The position numbers and the translations under genes were made by a program. Below, one piece after another: positions 10,775 to 23,400 of a stretch of DNA of 64,000 bases. Location: positions 22,222,427 through 22,286,426 of the forward strand of contig OX442315.1 in the NCBI GenBank assembly GCA_949358305.1, written 5' to 3'. The stretch's first letter is position 1, and every line of letters begins with the position of its first letter. The DNA comes from Strigamia acuminata. Its lineage: Eukaryota > Arthropoda > Chilopoda > Geophilomorpha > Linotaeniidae. A model generated the notes under the pieces. It saw nothing but the letters and a program-made list of their open reading frames with translations. It searched no databases and had not been told where the DNA came from.

Positions 10775-13304
10775 ATATAGTTGTCTCTTTCAGATTAGTG
10801 GGAGCTTTTCTGTGCGTGGTTTCTTTCTTTCATTACCGACCAACTCGAAAAACCTGCTAACGCTTGAAGCAACCTCGAATATTAATAGCTTAAAATTATT
10901 TTAAGTTGGAAGTGCAAATAAATGGCTGAGATGGCAGGTTGTCTAGGGGTTATTCAATTTTATTTAAGGTCACCAGTGGGTGCTGAGTAAGTATGAATCC
11001 CTTATAAGCTAAAAATCTGGATATTATTTATAAGAGAAATTATAAATAAAATAATGTTGTTTCAATGAAAGATGTAATAAAATGTTTATTCTCGGATTTG
11101 AGAAATCGCAAGAGTATCACTAATAAAAGTGATAATTATGCAACAACGTGTGATACCCTAATTAAGATTAGTAATGAGAGAAAATAAGAATGAATTTGAA
11201 CTCTTAGTCTAGCGATGTGAATGGTCGTCGTTGGAAATGTGCTTGTTGGTGAAGAATTCCCTTCTTTCGCTAATGGATTCGATTTGCTCGATGGAATCCT
11301 CGATTAAAGATAAATCAAATTGAGACGTTTTATTTATGAGATTAATTCACTGCCTCTCAATGAATTAAACCTTTCTCCTTTTAAGCTGCTTATGATCGTT
11401 TTCATGATTGATAATCTTCCGAAATGCCGGACCAATTTGGGTTATGCAAAAGTCTCGCGGTTTATGCGCGGAAGGTTTTCTTGACTTCTACTTTAGTCCT
11501 GTAGATTTGCAGAAAATCTGGAAATTGGCTCTTGGTTTGCTTCGCCGGTTCACCTTTTTTCTTTGTACGGTAGCTTTAAACAGGATAAAATTTGGTTCTC
11601 AAATATGCAGTTGATGCTTATTCAAGAAGTGAGCCGGATGATTGAGAAGCTACAAACAATCTTATAAATTCTTTGAGTTTTATCAAGAGTGTTTTCGAAC
11701 AGTGGTTTAATTTTTGGTTCAAACTGAATCTTTTTTAGAGAAAATTTCTCACTCTACAGGATGTGACACATCCTGTAGGGCATGCGGGTTTGCACCCTAA
11801 TATGCCATGGCAACTCCCTAATTGCACATACGGTATGATGCTAATAAATTTAGATTATTTTAATTTTGTCAAAAATTCTTTACTACCGTATCAAGTTGAA
11901 GGAAAATTTCCTGCGGTCCCGAAACGAATTTCGAGGTCACCACACATTTGGGAAACTGAAAGTTTTCTGCTAAAGCCACGTGAAATGTTCTTAATCAGGA
12001 CAATGTAAACATAATTTAATTGTTTAGCACGTTGCACATTGCGAGCTGCAAGGTGTAAGGTCAAAGATGCAATGATCCATCGCAGAATTTGATATGAAGA
12101 ATATTGTTTACCCAACTGAAGGTATTCATTGTGTCTGCGTGTGGTGGGAGATAACATGACATGAAGCTAACCGTATTCATAAAAACATGGAAGTTTGTTA
12201 GAAAAGTAAATTCTATTTATATGTCTCACGTTTTCGAACAAGTGAGCTCAAAAGATTAATTCGATACATTCATTCTATAGGCAGTAAGTTAGAAACATGG
12301 TGCAGTAATGTGACACAAGCTCTGGCACGAAATGGTTGTGAGTTGAGGAACATGTTGAATCAAGGATGAAAAAAAGCATTCTGATCTACAAAGTTCATGC
12401 TACGTACAGATAATTCACACATTTGAAAAACAAATGAATTTTTAATGTGCAAATGCATTTTTTAAACAAAAATTATATAACAATTTTAATATTCTCAATC
12501 TCCACGTGTTTATCGACGTGATATTTTATGAAAATTGACAGCGAATAAGAAATTTTAAAAAATTAGAAATTCTGAAAAAAAAAAAAAAAAAAAATTACAC
12601 TAACGTTTGTCACAACCAGGAGAAGCGAATTACTGTTATGACATATTCGATTTGTCACGCACTTCTGAGATTCGCCTAAAGGTGGCGAGTGAGTAATTTG
12701 AAAGCATTAAAAAGAGGCTTACCTTAGTTCAAAGTGATCACGAAGGTACCCTGAAGATTCAATTTCAACGACTTATCGCATATACTTTAGACGAATGAGC
12801 CTTGAAAGTACGGTTTTAAGAAGAAGAAAATTGAAAAACAAAAATCGTTTTAGTCAAAATCCTGAAAAAATAAGATTGGATTTTCAATCCGAGTGTCGAG
12901 ATGTATTCTGGTCCTGGTAAAAAGATTACTTCCAATTTTAAATGTCATTTATTATAGTTGAAATAAATTTTTTATAGTTAGATTACAAAGTAGACAATAT
13001 TTAACATTTATTTCTCGGCAGGTTAACGAAAACAGAACAAACTTTTGCTGAAAGTATTGCGTAGCTTTAAGAAGCCTTCTCACTGCTTATTTTATTTCCA
13101 AGTAAGTAGAAAAATACGTTTGATTAAATTGCGAGAGTAAATTGGGTAATAACAACGAACAAGAGTAAACAATAATATAATTAACTTCTCCGAAAGAATT
13201 TGTCACTAATATCACTTAATCTTGATCATGTGAGATATTGTTTTTTCATTTTAATTACCTACTGTACGTTAAATACAGTTGATAAATACTGAAGAGTCAG
13301 AAAG

Positions 13305-13455
13305 ATGCATTCATAAAGTAATTTACACTATAAACAGCAATTTAAACAACATGTTTAAATTGCTTTTTAAACTGTTTTTCGATCTAACTTCAAAAATGGC
13401 GACCAATTTAGTCTGTTTTCAGTTGCAGTGGGCACGCTCATGACATTTAAACAGC
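13305..13455. repeat. Second, decayed copy of the 9.1-kb MITE family
   Basis: A left end reading GCATTCATAAA, an interior with AACAGC and TTTAAACTG, and the core ACTTCAAAAATGGCGACCAA match the element at 9086-9224 in the same order. The matching right terminus has been lost. The core aligns at roughly 80 percent over about 65 bp by eye. Confidence 0.6.
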
Positions 13456-16400
13456 AAAACACTTTGGCACTTTGGCATTTCCTGTTTATTATTTTTTAAT
13501 GTGGGAAGTTTTTTAATAAAAATGTACATTTTATCAATTGATGCGCATTCAAACCTATTGCAATAACTCACTAGGCAAAACCTTCGTAGCAACATGTGAA
13601 AGAACACGACAATGTGACATGATTTAAATTTAAAATTATTATATCATGGTAAACTGAAAGCAACAGTGCTGTTATTGTCAAAATAGTTGAGGCAAAGACA
13701 TCATAGATGTCATTTAGTTTCCATCCATTCCCTGGACGGCGAATAAATGATTGTGAGTTCATGGCCGTTTTTATCCATCAGACCGAGTAGGCTTAGTATC
13801 TAGGGCCTACGAAATTTTTAGAGGCCTACAACCCTAAGCATAGTTGCCTCTATTGCGTATCGCGAGCCAGTGGAGAACTCAGTATATTGTGTCAGAAGCC
13901 TTCCGGGAGTTCTTTCAAGATTAATAAAAAAAAATTGTAATACGTGTGTGCAGATGATAAAATTAGCATAAAAATAATTAAAAATTTCAGACAGATTAGG
14001 TCTCTTGAAATGAAAGTGCCTAGAACCTACAAAGGTTTTAAAATGGTCTTGGTCGAATTCTAATGTAGAACTCGGTTTATTTTCTCGATTTAACAGTTAT
14101 GTGTGAGTGAGTTGATTTTAAGTGTTTGACGATGTCATAGTGATGAAGTATCTTGACATAAATGGGAACTTTTAATGGAACTTTTATGTGTTTAACATGT
14201 TATTTCACGTAACTCCAGGTTTAAAAAAAAATCCGGGTAAACTTGTATTGCATGTTTAGTACCACGAATGCTGGATGCAGAAGTTGAATTGGAAAGCGTG
14301 TTGTTTAAATTTCTCATCTCACCTACCCCGCACATAAATCAATATCTTTAAGGATGAACTTACTTTTTTTTGTGTGTTATTATTATTTTTTTGTAAATAT
14401 ATAAAACGATGGCATGGGTCAATAAAAGATTTTTATCTGCTGGCTTTCTAGTTTCACACGGCACCTAATGATTGCTTCACTTTGGCGCCATTATAAGGAT
14501 CATGAAACTGAAAATCGCCCATTGCCGCGACTCAGACGACTCATCGCTTCTTATCAGTCGACACAGAGTTTAAAGAAACTGTGAAAACCAAAGTCGGAAA
14601 TAATTTTTCAAATTTTCGTGCTATTCATCTTGCCATGACGTATCATCTGCGAATAACAGTAGTTACTACCTCGGGGTGCTGTTGTGTGAATTCTAATAGC
14701 AATCTCGGGTTGTTCTTTGGCCAAAGTGGCGAGAAATTATTGACTATTTATTGATCCGTAGAGTTTGAACGTAATAACGATGCAGTTGAATGTAACTGGA
14801 GATCAATTTGGGGTGAAAATACATTATAGGAAAAACACACAGTCCAGTTGCAAAGCTCAACGCGCTGGAATTTTCAATTTTTCCTTCCCAAATTCAATTT
14901 GGGAGCACTTTGTCTGTTGGGAATTTACGTGCTTATTTGAATGTATTCATTTGGACTAGAAAAATATTTATCACCCCTTTTCCTCGAGAGATGCGATGCT
15001 AGGCGACTTGTCATCTCTCTATTTATTCTGGGCGTTATTGAAGTTCACAGTAATGTTATTTAAAGCTATATAATAAATTTTATAAGTTTTATTTTATGTT
15101 AACCATTTCTCTTTGTTTGGTAAACAGCGAAGCTAAAAGTTTTGTCTGAATGGAAATAATCGTGTTAACTGTTTTTCTTAATTTTTTTTTAATTTCTTTT
15201 CTTTTTCCGAAAAGGTGAAAGTTAATTACGAATAATCGGCTGTGTTAATTAGATTCGAGAGTTTAATAGTAAGACAGAGCTCTTGACAAAGCTGTGCTCA
15301 CTCAAGTGGGTTTGAAATTAAGAGATTTGAGTGCAGCGTGGAGCCATTGGAGTTTTATGAGCGCTTTTCTCTTTTATTTTTTTTAATTAGAGAACACTTT
15401 TGCAAAGACTCAAAGTGGCATGACTTGAATATTGTCTTATGCAATTAACTCTTCTTTTTCGTCAGGTAAAATTAATTTTTCTTGCGTAAGTTCCTCTCTA
15501 TAATAGACATTTAGTTCGTTTTAACCTGTGTTGCGTGTCGCTGCTTGGCCAAAACGGTGCAATTTAAATCTACTTATTTATACAGTTGTTACATAAAGTT
15601 TAAAAATTTATAACTTTTGGAAATTTAAAATTCTAATTTAGATTAAGTTATAAAAATGTAGGCGCAGTTTTATTGATGTACTTGGAACAACTCGGACAAA
15701 GAACATTAACCAGAGTTTAATTTCTATTTGGTCGTGAATAATAGAAAGAAAGCACTGTCAATTAAAACGGCATAAGCAAACGACAGTTTATTAAGAAAGC
15801 AGCATTTTTTTTTATAACCATTAAAGCGGGGAATAAAAAGTGAAAATGAGTTTTTAAAATATGTATTATACGGTTGGGAGGAGAAAATATGAATAAAGTT
15901 TCCTGTTTCCGAATCCGAAGTAAGTTTGAGACTGTCTGAACAACTCATGTTAAACCTCACTGGCTCCAGTGGTTTGGGCCGGTGCCAACTGGGCTATTTT
16001 TCAGGGTAGAATCATTTCGCAAAGAAAAGACCATCAAATTGTATTTACTGTAGGCAACAGTACAAAAGGAAAAGGTTTTTTTCTGACATCTGGTCTTGGC
16101 TATATCTCATTTTCACTTTAAAAAAATTAATTTGTTTCTTCGAATTATTGTCCACACAAACAACTCGGGCTATTACGAGGATAGGGCAGCTATAATTTAG
16201 TCCGTAATAAGAATTTAATTTCTGTTGAAGTTGAAGGTCGATTCGGATTGTCTTTTTTTTTTTTTTGGTGGTATATTTCTTTTTACTTTTCTCAACTTTT
16301 CCAAGTGAATATGCAAACTTTTTTAAGCGCATAAGAACGGCAATTTTTTGGCCATTTGCCAGACTGTGATGTCAGTTTTTTTTTTTTTTTTTTTTTTTTT

Positions 16401-18291
16401 TTTGAACGTTCAGTTCTATTTTTCCAGTCCCAAAGTCCTTCAGGTGATAATATCCTTTGGGTGATTTTTTTTCCAGCAGTGAAATTCCGGTAACAGGATT
16501 TTGGAAATCGGTTTTATTTCTCATTCGTCTGTTTCGTTTTGCTGTATGTCAAACTTTTTATTTTTTATTTTTTATTTATTATTTTTTTTTGAGAGAAGAC
16601 AAATTGAATGTTTTCATTGTTTTTTATTATAAAATTGAAAACTTTAAAATGAAAATATTTTTATTTCTATAAATTTGTCCAGTTCTCTTTGTACTTGTTT
16701 TGTTAAAATGCCAAAAAAATATTAGTTTAGACAATAACAAGCGCTCGTAAAATAATGATATTTGCAAATAAAACAACAAAAATGAATAAGAATAAAATAA
16801 AATAAAAACACACAACTTATTTTATTGCTTTGTTTATACTCAAAAAAATGTTTATACACATAAAACGAAAATTGTATAAGCAGTTTCTAGCGTAGACTAA
16901 ACTTCGGTTTTAAAATCTCATCACAAAATAGATTTTCTGATTTTAAATCAAATAAATACTTCAGAAAAAAATAGTGCACCTTTATGAATTAGACGATTTG
17001 ATACGTTTTCCTTGTAATAACTTTATTTTACGATTGGCTAACAAGTATTTACGAATAATCTAATAAGGGATATCGAGTTCTTTCAACAGCGTAAATCATT
17101 TAGTCGTATTCTCCTGTGTAATTTTATATTTATATTTTAACTTTTAAGAAACCCTATTTGCTCGTTTCCCCTTTCCAAAACTTCGTAGTTGATTAATATG
17201 AATCCGTGTTTATTCGACACTGTTTTAATTTTGTGCAGTTATGTGGGCTCATTATTATTCCGAGCAAGGACTTGAAAGAAATTGGAATTAATTTTAAGTA
17301 ACAATTACTGCACGCCCTCTAAGGAGCAGTATAGTGTTCGAAAACATATGGCATGAGCTTCTCGCGGCAATTTAACAAATTAGTGTCTTCATTTTTTTTG
17401 CCAAGTTTGTGCTTTGCGTAAAGTTTTGCGGTGTGTTTTCGCAGATTATGCCAACTGCAGTGTCGACTATAAAATTTAACAAGGTGTGAAAGGAAAGAAG
17501 TTGATTCACACATCAGAAATCGCTCTTTATTTGTATACATTAACGCTACAATTAAACTTACAGATTGTTGTTGAACACAGCTAAGTTTTATTAATTTAAA
17601 ATGTTAATATGGAAATACAATTTGATGACAATTTCTTGATTTTGGCTGGTAATGTAAAAATAGTAGCAGCATTCGGAAATAGAAATCTCGGATCGAAGAC
17701 AAACTCGTGCAAAAGAGTTTCTATTTTCGAATGTTTCTAATGCAAAAAGTTTGATTTATGATTGAAAGTTTTATCAATTGTTATTAGGGATATGTGAAAA
17801 AAGACGTATACCTGAAGGTATTTGTTTTAAAAATAATATTTATGTGCCAATTTGATGATTAACACAAATTTAAGTAGGTTTAAATAATCTACAGTAACTT
17901 ATTCTATTGGTATACGAGCGTTTTTACAGCATTTTAAGCGCAAATTGCTGACTACACGAATTTGTAGAAGAAAAAATGAAAAGATTCGAGAAATTATAAA
18001 CTTTTAAACATTAGTTTATGTTACATATATATAACTTATATATTTATACAAATATATTCATGTGTTCATGTGAGGTCATCAGTTCGGAAACTTAAGATTA
18101 TGGAGTAATTCAAATACCCAACTTTAAAGCTTAAAGGCTGGAAAAACCGGAAATTGAGTTCTTTACCATGGTCCCTGCTCCCTGATGGCAATTCTTAGTT
18201 TCATGCAATAAACCAATCTCCTCTAAAAATATACAGTATTGAATGGCAATTTCCAAGATATTTTTGACTTCCATCAAATCAAATTAATCTA

Positions 18292-18297
18292 TTTATT
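18292..18297 (-). terminator. Candidate poly(A) signal of the dopamine receptor
   Basis: TTTATT on the plus strand reads AATAAA on the minus strand, about 305 bases after the receptor stop codon. It is the first clear hexamer I see downstream of the stop. Confidence 0.4.
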
Positions 18298-18602
18298 ATG
18301 TTCCTTTAAAGTATCTCTAGAGATTAATGTAAAAGCCAATTATGAGAAACTAAAGTTGAGTGAGTTGTTGCAATTGGCAACGTGTAATTTCGACATTCGA
18401 ATGATTCCATAATCAACAGTGAAAGTTTGAATTGAGTTTCTAGAGCTAAATGTAGCAAAAGCATAACTCGAAATGACATTTATCTTTCTTTCATTTCTTT
18501 CTTTCATTTTCTTTCTCCTAACGGGAAACGGCGGGAAGAAATGAGACCACAAACCTTCTATTTCCGGTAAGAAGCAGAAAATTTATGGCTATTTGAGTCC
18601 TG

Positions 18603-20144
18603 TCATAGCTTGACGCAATCAGTGCTGCACGATGAAGAAATAGGATCACTCGTTACGTGACACACTTTGCCTCCGAGTCTATGTCTGTACTGTTGATTCA
18701 TGACCTTTGGACAACATGTGCCGCAAAGAATCTTAGTAAAGGCACGACGAAAATCCCTACTCCAACACGCGTAGATGACTGGATTCATGCCCGAATTGAT
18801 CCAGCCCAACCATGTAACGATGGAATAAACCAAATCGAGTTGGGCAATGCAGTCGGTCGCACAGATGCTGATCAAAATACTCGTGACGAAAAAGGGCAGC
18901 CAGCACAGAACGAAAACACCAACGACAATACCCAGAGTCTTTGCAGCTTTCTTCTCCTTTGCAATTTTCGCCAATTTGCGACTAAAACTGAAATGTTTTA
19001 AGTTTTTCGGAACGATGCGCACCGAGTTTGCGCCCAGAGCATCCGGCGAAAGAAGGTCCTCGGCCGCTGCGGTAGAATAATCGGATTGCAGGGAGCCTTT
19101 GCCCCCGCCACGGTGCATTCGCAGAGTGAGCTCCATGGCCTCTTCGCCGTTACACGCTAAGACTTGCTTAGTCCCCAGACGGAGGCTTTTGGTCTGTTCT
19201 GTCGCGGCTCGATAAATCCGAAAGTAGGTAAACAACATGACAGATAAGGGTGCGTAAAAGGAAATTATGGACGAAAACACAGCATATCCGACGTCCTCGG
19301 TGAAATTACACGTGTAAGGCGGAGGAGGGCCGGGGCTCACCAGGCGCCACCATGCGATGGCCGGGAAGGAGATGAGCGCCGCGCAAACCCACACGAGGAA
19401 AATCAAACCCGTCGCGCATTTCGTAGTCATGCGACTGGGGTAAGCGATTGGGTCGGTGATTGCCCAATATCTGTCGAGGGAAATGACGCACAAATTGAGG
19501 ATGGATGCGGTGGATGCGAGCACGTCCAAGGAATGCCAAACATCGCACCAATCTTGACCAAACACCCACACTTTATGCATCACTTCGTGCACTGCACTGA
19601 AGGGCATCACCAGTGCACCGACGAGGCAGTCAGCCATGGCTAAGGAGACGATAAAATAATTGGTCACGGTGTGTAAATATCTTTCCCTGGTGACTGCGAG
19701 CATGACTAAAACATTTCCGAAAATTGTAATGACGCAAAAAAGGGCTAAGACGATGGCTAGAGCGGAACTCTCGAACATAATGTCTTCATTCCATGTCCAG
19801 TCAGTCGTGGAAGACGAATTTGTTATGTCTGGTGAAGTCATGTTTAAATTGGAGGTTGATTCGGCGTTGATGCTTTCCTCGGAGGATGTTGCGATGTGGA
19901 AAATGGCGGCCGACACATTCCACTGCTTAGTGCCATCATTGTACTCGATGTCTGAGTCGTTAGTGTACAAAGCTGCTGGGGGATATGAAAAATTGATTGG
20001 CCACTGGCTATAAAAAGTGGAGAAATTTCGTGCACCGATCCAAGGGTCAATGACTGTGGGTGATTGGTCGCTTGACGAGTTATCAGCAAACACAGCCGTC
20101 GAAGAGGCAGTTAAGATGACGCCTTCAGCAACGCTAAATTTCAT
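18603..20144 (-). CDS. Dop1R2: D1-like dopamine receptor of the Dop1R2/DAMB type
   Basis: Single-exon ORF of 513 residues for a class A aminergic GPCR. In arthropods this clade couples dopamine to Gs or Gq signalling in neurons. The extracellular N-terminus (about 125 residues) has many N-x-S/T sites and starts with a signal-peptide-like segment. Visible landmarks: Asn144 in TM1, Asp172 in TM2, Cys200 pairing with Cys279, Asp207 in TM3 (amine binding), DRY 224-226, Ser291/Ser292/Ser295 in TM5 (catechol contacts), CWLPFF 414-419 in TM6 and NPVIY 454-458 in TM7. LDVLASTASILNLCVISLDR is typical of D1-like receptors and WLGWINSGMNPVIY of this group. Cys474, Cys477 and Cys478 may be palmitoylated. 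The open frame extends six codons upstream without an ATG, so I start at the ATG at 20144. An octopamine or D2-like receptor is less likely given the short third loop (about 90 residues) and the TM5 serine pattern. Confidence 0.88.
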   Translation of the reverse strand: MKFSVAEGVILTASSTAVFADNSSSDQSPTVIDPWIGARNFSTFYSQWPINFSYPPAALYTNDSDIEYNDGTKQWNVSAAIFHIATSSEESINAESTSNLNMTSPDITNSSSTTDWTWNEDIMFESSALAIVLALFCVITIFGNVLVMLAVTRERYLHTVTNYFIVSLAMADCLVGALVMPFSAVHEVMHKVWVFGQDWCDVWHSLDVLASTASILNLCVISLDRYWAITDPIAYPSRMTTKCATGLIFLVWVCAALISFPAIAWWRLVSPGPPPPYTCNFTEDVGYAVFSSIISFYAPLSVMLFTYFRIYRAATEQTKSLRLGTKQVLACNGEEAMELTLRMHRGGGKGSLQSDYSTAAAEDLLSPDALGANSVRIVPKNLKHFSFSRKLAKIAKEKKAAKTLGIVVGVFVLCWLPFFVTSILISICATDCIAQLDLVYSIVTWLGWINSGMNPVIYACWSRDFRRAFTKILCGTCCPKVMNQQYRHRLGGKVCHVTSDPISSSCSTDCVKL

Positions 20145-20450
20145 TGCCGACTCAAAGAGCACCTGAAGTGAGACGGTGATAATACACTAGGGGAATGGTA
20201 GCTCGCTTCTCGTTCCATAATTGGTGTTGTTCACAGATATACGCCTTTGCAACGGTTCATATGCCAAAGCAAATGTCTTCAGCAACGTGAGATGACGCAC
20301 AGGTGTCGATCTTGTCGAGTTATGTTCCTTTAATTCCCTGAATGGTCTTTTTGTCCGAATGCTCGCAGCACTAATGATTCCATTCGAAGGGATGGATGTG
20401 GAAAGGAAGGAAGGCGGAAGATTGTGGTTAGACGCTGGATGAAGTAAGTC
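20145..20450 (-). promoter_or_regulatory. Candidate 5' leader of the dopamine receptor with three uORFs
   Basis: On the minus strand a good acceptor (TTTGCAG) ends at 20451, and the following 306 bases to the receptor ATG are more GC-rich than the flanks. They contain three upstream ATGs: two open short frames of 17 and 9 codons, and the third opens a 25-codon frame (20218-20141) whose TGA overlaps the receptor ATG as ATGA. A second acceptor-like TTCAG lies at 20163-20167, so part of this leader could be spliced out. Confidence 0.45.
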
Positions 20451-23400
20451 CTGCAAAGTGAATCAAGAAAAGGAAAATGTCAATTAAATCTGGCTGTGGT
20501 TACAGAATGTTGGCATACAACTTGCCTAATTACACTTTGCACATTTTTCACGTTTAATAAGCTATATCATTTTCTTTTACGGCAATAAATAAAATACACA
20601 ATTTTTTCATTTCATTAACTTTACTTCTTTTTTATTTATTTATTATTTATATCTCCTTTATATTTTTATCCGTTGTTTTGGCGCCGTATCCGCATAGATT
20701 CCCCACTGACTGAGTAAGGTGTCAGGTGTGGGACATGGTTTGATGGAATCTCGTGTAATTTGTAACGTGTTGCTTGTGTTGGGGTTTGTAAAATTGAAGT
20801 ATTGAACCACTGTGCTTGTGTATTACTATATTTTGATTTATGTGTGATAGAGAATTGAGTTATGGTGTTATCCAATGCGCATTTTCTACTACATGTTTAT
20901 AAATAGGCGATTTAATCTAGCACATTTGACTTTTCATAAAGGCAGAAACGATAGCGTAGTATCTTTTCAATGCACATTTTGAATCACTTATGATGTGCAT
21001 GCACAAAGTGCAATTTTCTCTTCAGACAAAACTTGGAAAGACACCGAACTTGATGATTTATTTATTTATGTCATGCAAACTAATGACACGAAATCAAAGT
21101 ACATTTAGACTACACAATGTATGCTACTGTATATCCCAAATATCAAATCCAGTAATTAGTTCACAAGAAGCAAATAAAGGAAGCAATAAATAGTAAACAC
21201 GTATCAGTATCAATTTTTATAAACCAATCCCACTCTTCACTCCAACTAATGTCTATCCAGACAACACCTGCTGGCTCTCTATCTTTGTTTTTCTTTTCCC
21301 TATAAATTGGGTTCAGCAAGCAGAATGTAGCCTACACCAATTGCTTTCATCTCACGTATTTGGCAAGGCTGTTTATAGGCCTCTTGTCCGAAGTAATGAA
21401 TTGGGAGTCATATAAGAACATGAGCTCACACCCTTTTCAGATCCTTTTCCTTTTTCTCTCTCTTATTTGACTCAATTTTGATGACACTCAACACTCGTTT
21501 TATACTGACCCATGAACCATTTTCGTTATCTTAGAAGCCGTTTTTAAAAATTTAAGACTGAACTTCCTGAGCTTTAGTTTACTTCCTGTATGAATAATTA
21601 AGAAAAATGAAATATCATTTTGCCGTTGCGGTGGGATTAACGGTAATTGATCATTTATTATATTCAATAATGTATGAGGTTGGATAATTTGATTGGAACA
21701 AGAAAGGAAAACAAAATTAATGGGCTTAACGTGATCCCGCGGAGAGAGAAGAAACCCAAATTGAGGCCTGCTGATTCTGTAATAACAAGGCTAATATTAA
21801 AAGTTATTAATTTTATCGCCACGTAATTAAATTATTATTTGTAAATCTTTAAAAAGAAACGCCAAATTAGAGCTTAGTTGCGCATGATTAGCAGCATTTG
21901 TAAACCGAAATTATTAATTCATTTCGAATTAAATGTTGCACTCAAACCGATGTAGCAGTGAAAATAAATGCGGAAATGAGCAAATATGCATAATTGGGAG
22001 CTCCATGAGCCTTCGTGTCACTTGATTTCGTAGTTTGTGAAGTGTCAGGTCACACGAACGCGTTTTATTAGTTCAATATTTATGCAAATGAAGGGAATTA
22101 GCCAACAAGCTGTTGCGAAGTTCTATGTGCTAATTAATTTTCTGCAGTAGTCAAGCACGGTGACAATTGCACGTGACGGAAAGTGAAAGTTTTAGTTCTC
22201 GATTGCTATTTCGAGTAAAAATAAATCTTTTTTTACTTCGATCAACTTTTGATTGACTAAATTCGTGCGTTTTCGATAAGGAATTAGTGTCAATTAGTCT
22301 TACCTAGAAAAGTTATTGCTGTCACTAAGTAAGTGCAAATGAATACAGATGTGATGTGGCTAATGCCATTTTGTGACATGATTTATTGGACAGAAATTCG
22401 AATTGATGCGTCGCACGCGAGAATAAGAGAAGTTTCTACTCGTTTTCTTCACATCTGCCAGGATTTTCTGTTCGTTTACCGTTTGATGGAATTGGTAAAT
22501 TGAATCGGGGTGATGAATTTATTTTAGGTGACTTGTTTCTTTTGTATTCTTTCAAGAAATATGTGAATAGCTAAAAAGTTAGTAGTACAGAAAAATAGTT
22601 GCTGGAAATTGGAAAAAACCGATGGGGGTTCTTTTAAAGTTGAAAATTGAGAAAAATTAAAGAAAGATTTGTACGGTTTCATTTAGAAAATGCAATTTTC
22701 TTTTGTACGGGTTGTACACACCTTATGTTTCTATGCGTCTAGCAGCTGTCTGTTGCACAAATGGAAAGTTAATTAAACTTGCAGAAGTAAAACTCTTCTT
22801 TTGATGCTGCGGAAGTTAATAAGTTTATCCATATACGGTAACGAGGTAACGAGATATTTTTGATATTTAAAAAAAAAAATTAAAAAAAAAATTATATTTA
22901 CAAGATCAAAACAACTAAATTTAGTTACGTATAAAATGAAGCACTTCATTATAATAAATGCCAAATCCCTTAAATATTCAATTAATGTAAGGGTTTAAAA
23001 TCTTATTATTTTTATTGCAGCAGAAAAGTATTTACCACTTTTTTTGCCACTGATTAAATTGTCGATTTTTTTTTCTTCTTCCAAGTAAAGACTTTACTAG
23101 CTCGTGTCAGTGCCTTGATAGAAAGATTCGGAGTCCTATCCAATTAGTCTCTCGGAAGACACATTCAACCTTACAGCCACTAATGACTTCCAAAACACCC
23201 TAATGTGAGCACTGAAAGAAATAGCAGTTTTTCTTCGCCCTTTTTTTCCACATACGGTTTTTGAAAATTGTAGATATTTTTTTCCTAAAGTTTTAACAGA
23301 TTAATGCGCAATGAATGGCTGAACACTTTCACAAGTGCGAATGCGATTTGATGACAGTTTCACGGAAATATAAGGCCACAAGTGCCGTCATCAGTTCCAG

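Larger units (their letters stand above)
10612..18291. other. Gene-poor region between SRP72 and the dopamine receptor
   Basis: About 7.7 kb of AT-rich sequence in which I find no supported coding exon. It holds one short MITE (10667-10774), a 25-bp palindrome (11754-11778), a diverged copy of the 9.1-kb repeat (13305-13455) and poly(A)/poly(T) tracts near 12575 and 16378. The SRP72 and receptor genes are convergent, so no promoter of either is expected here. Confidence 0.6.

Noticed and set aside
18657-20089. Open frames of 77-117 codons on the plus strand and in a second minus-strand frame
   Set aside because: They are shadows of the dopamine receptor ORF, which has clear GPCR motifs in one frame only.
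20162-20163. GTG at 20162 as the receptor start codon
   Set aside because: It lies six codons upstream of the first ATG and just after an acceptor-like CAG; nuclear genes rarely start at GTG, so the ATG at 20144 is preferred.
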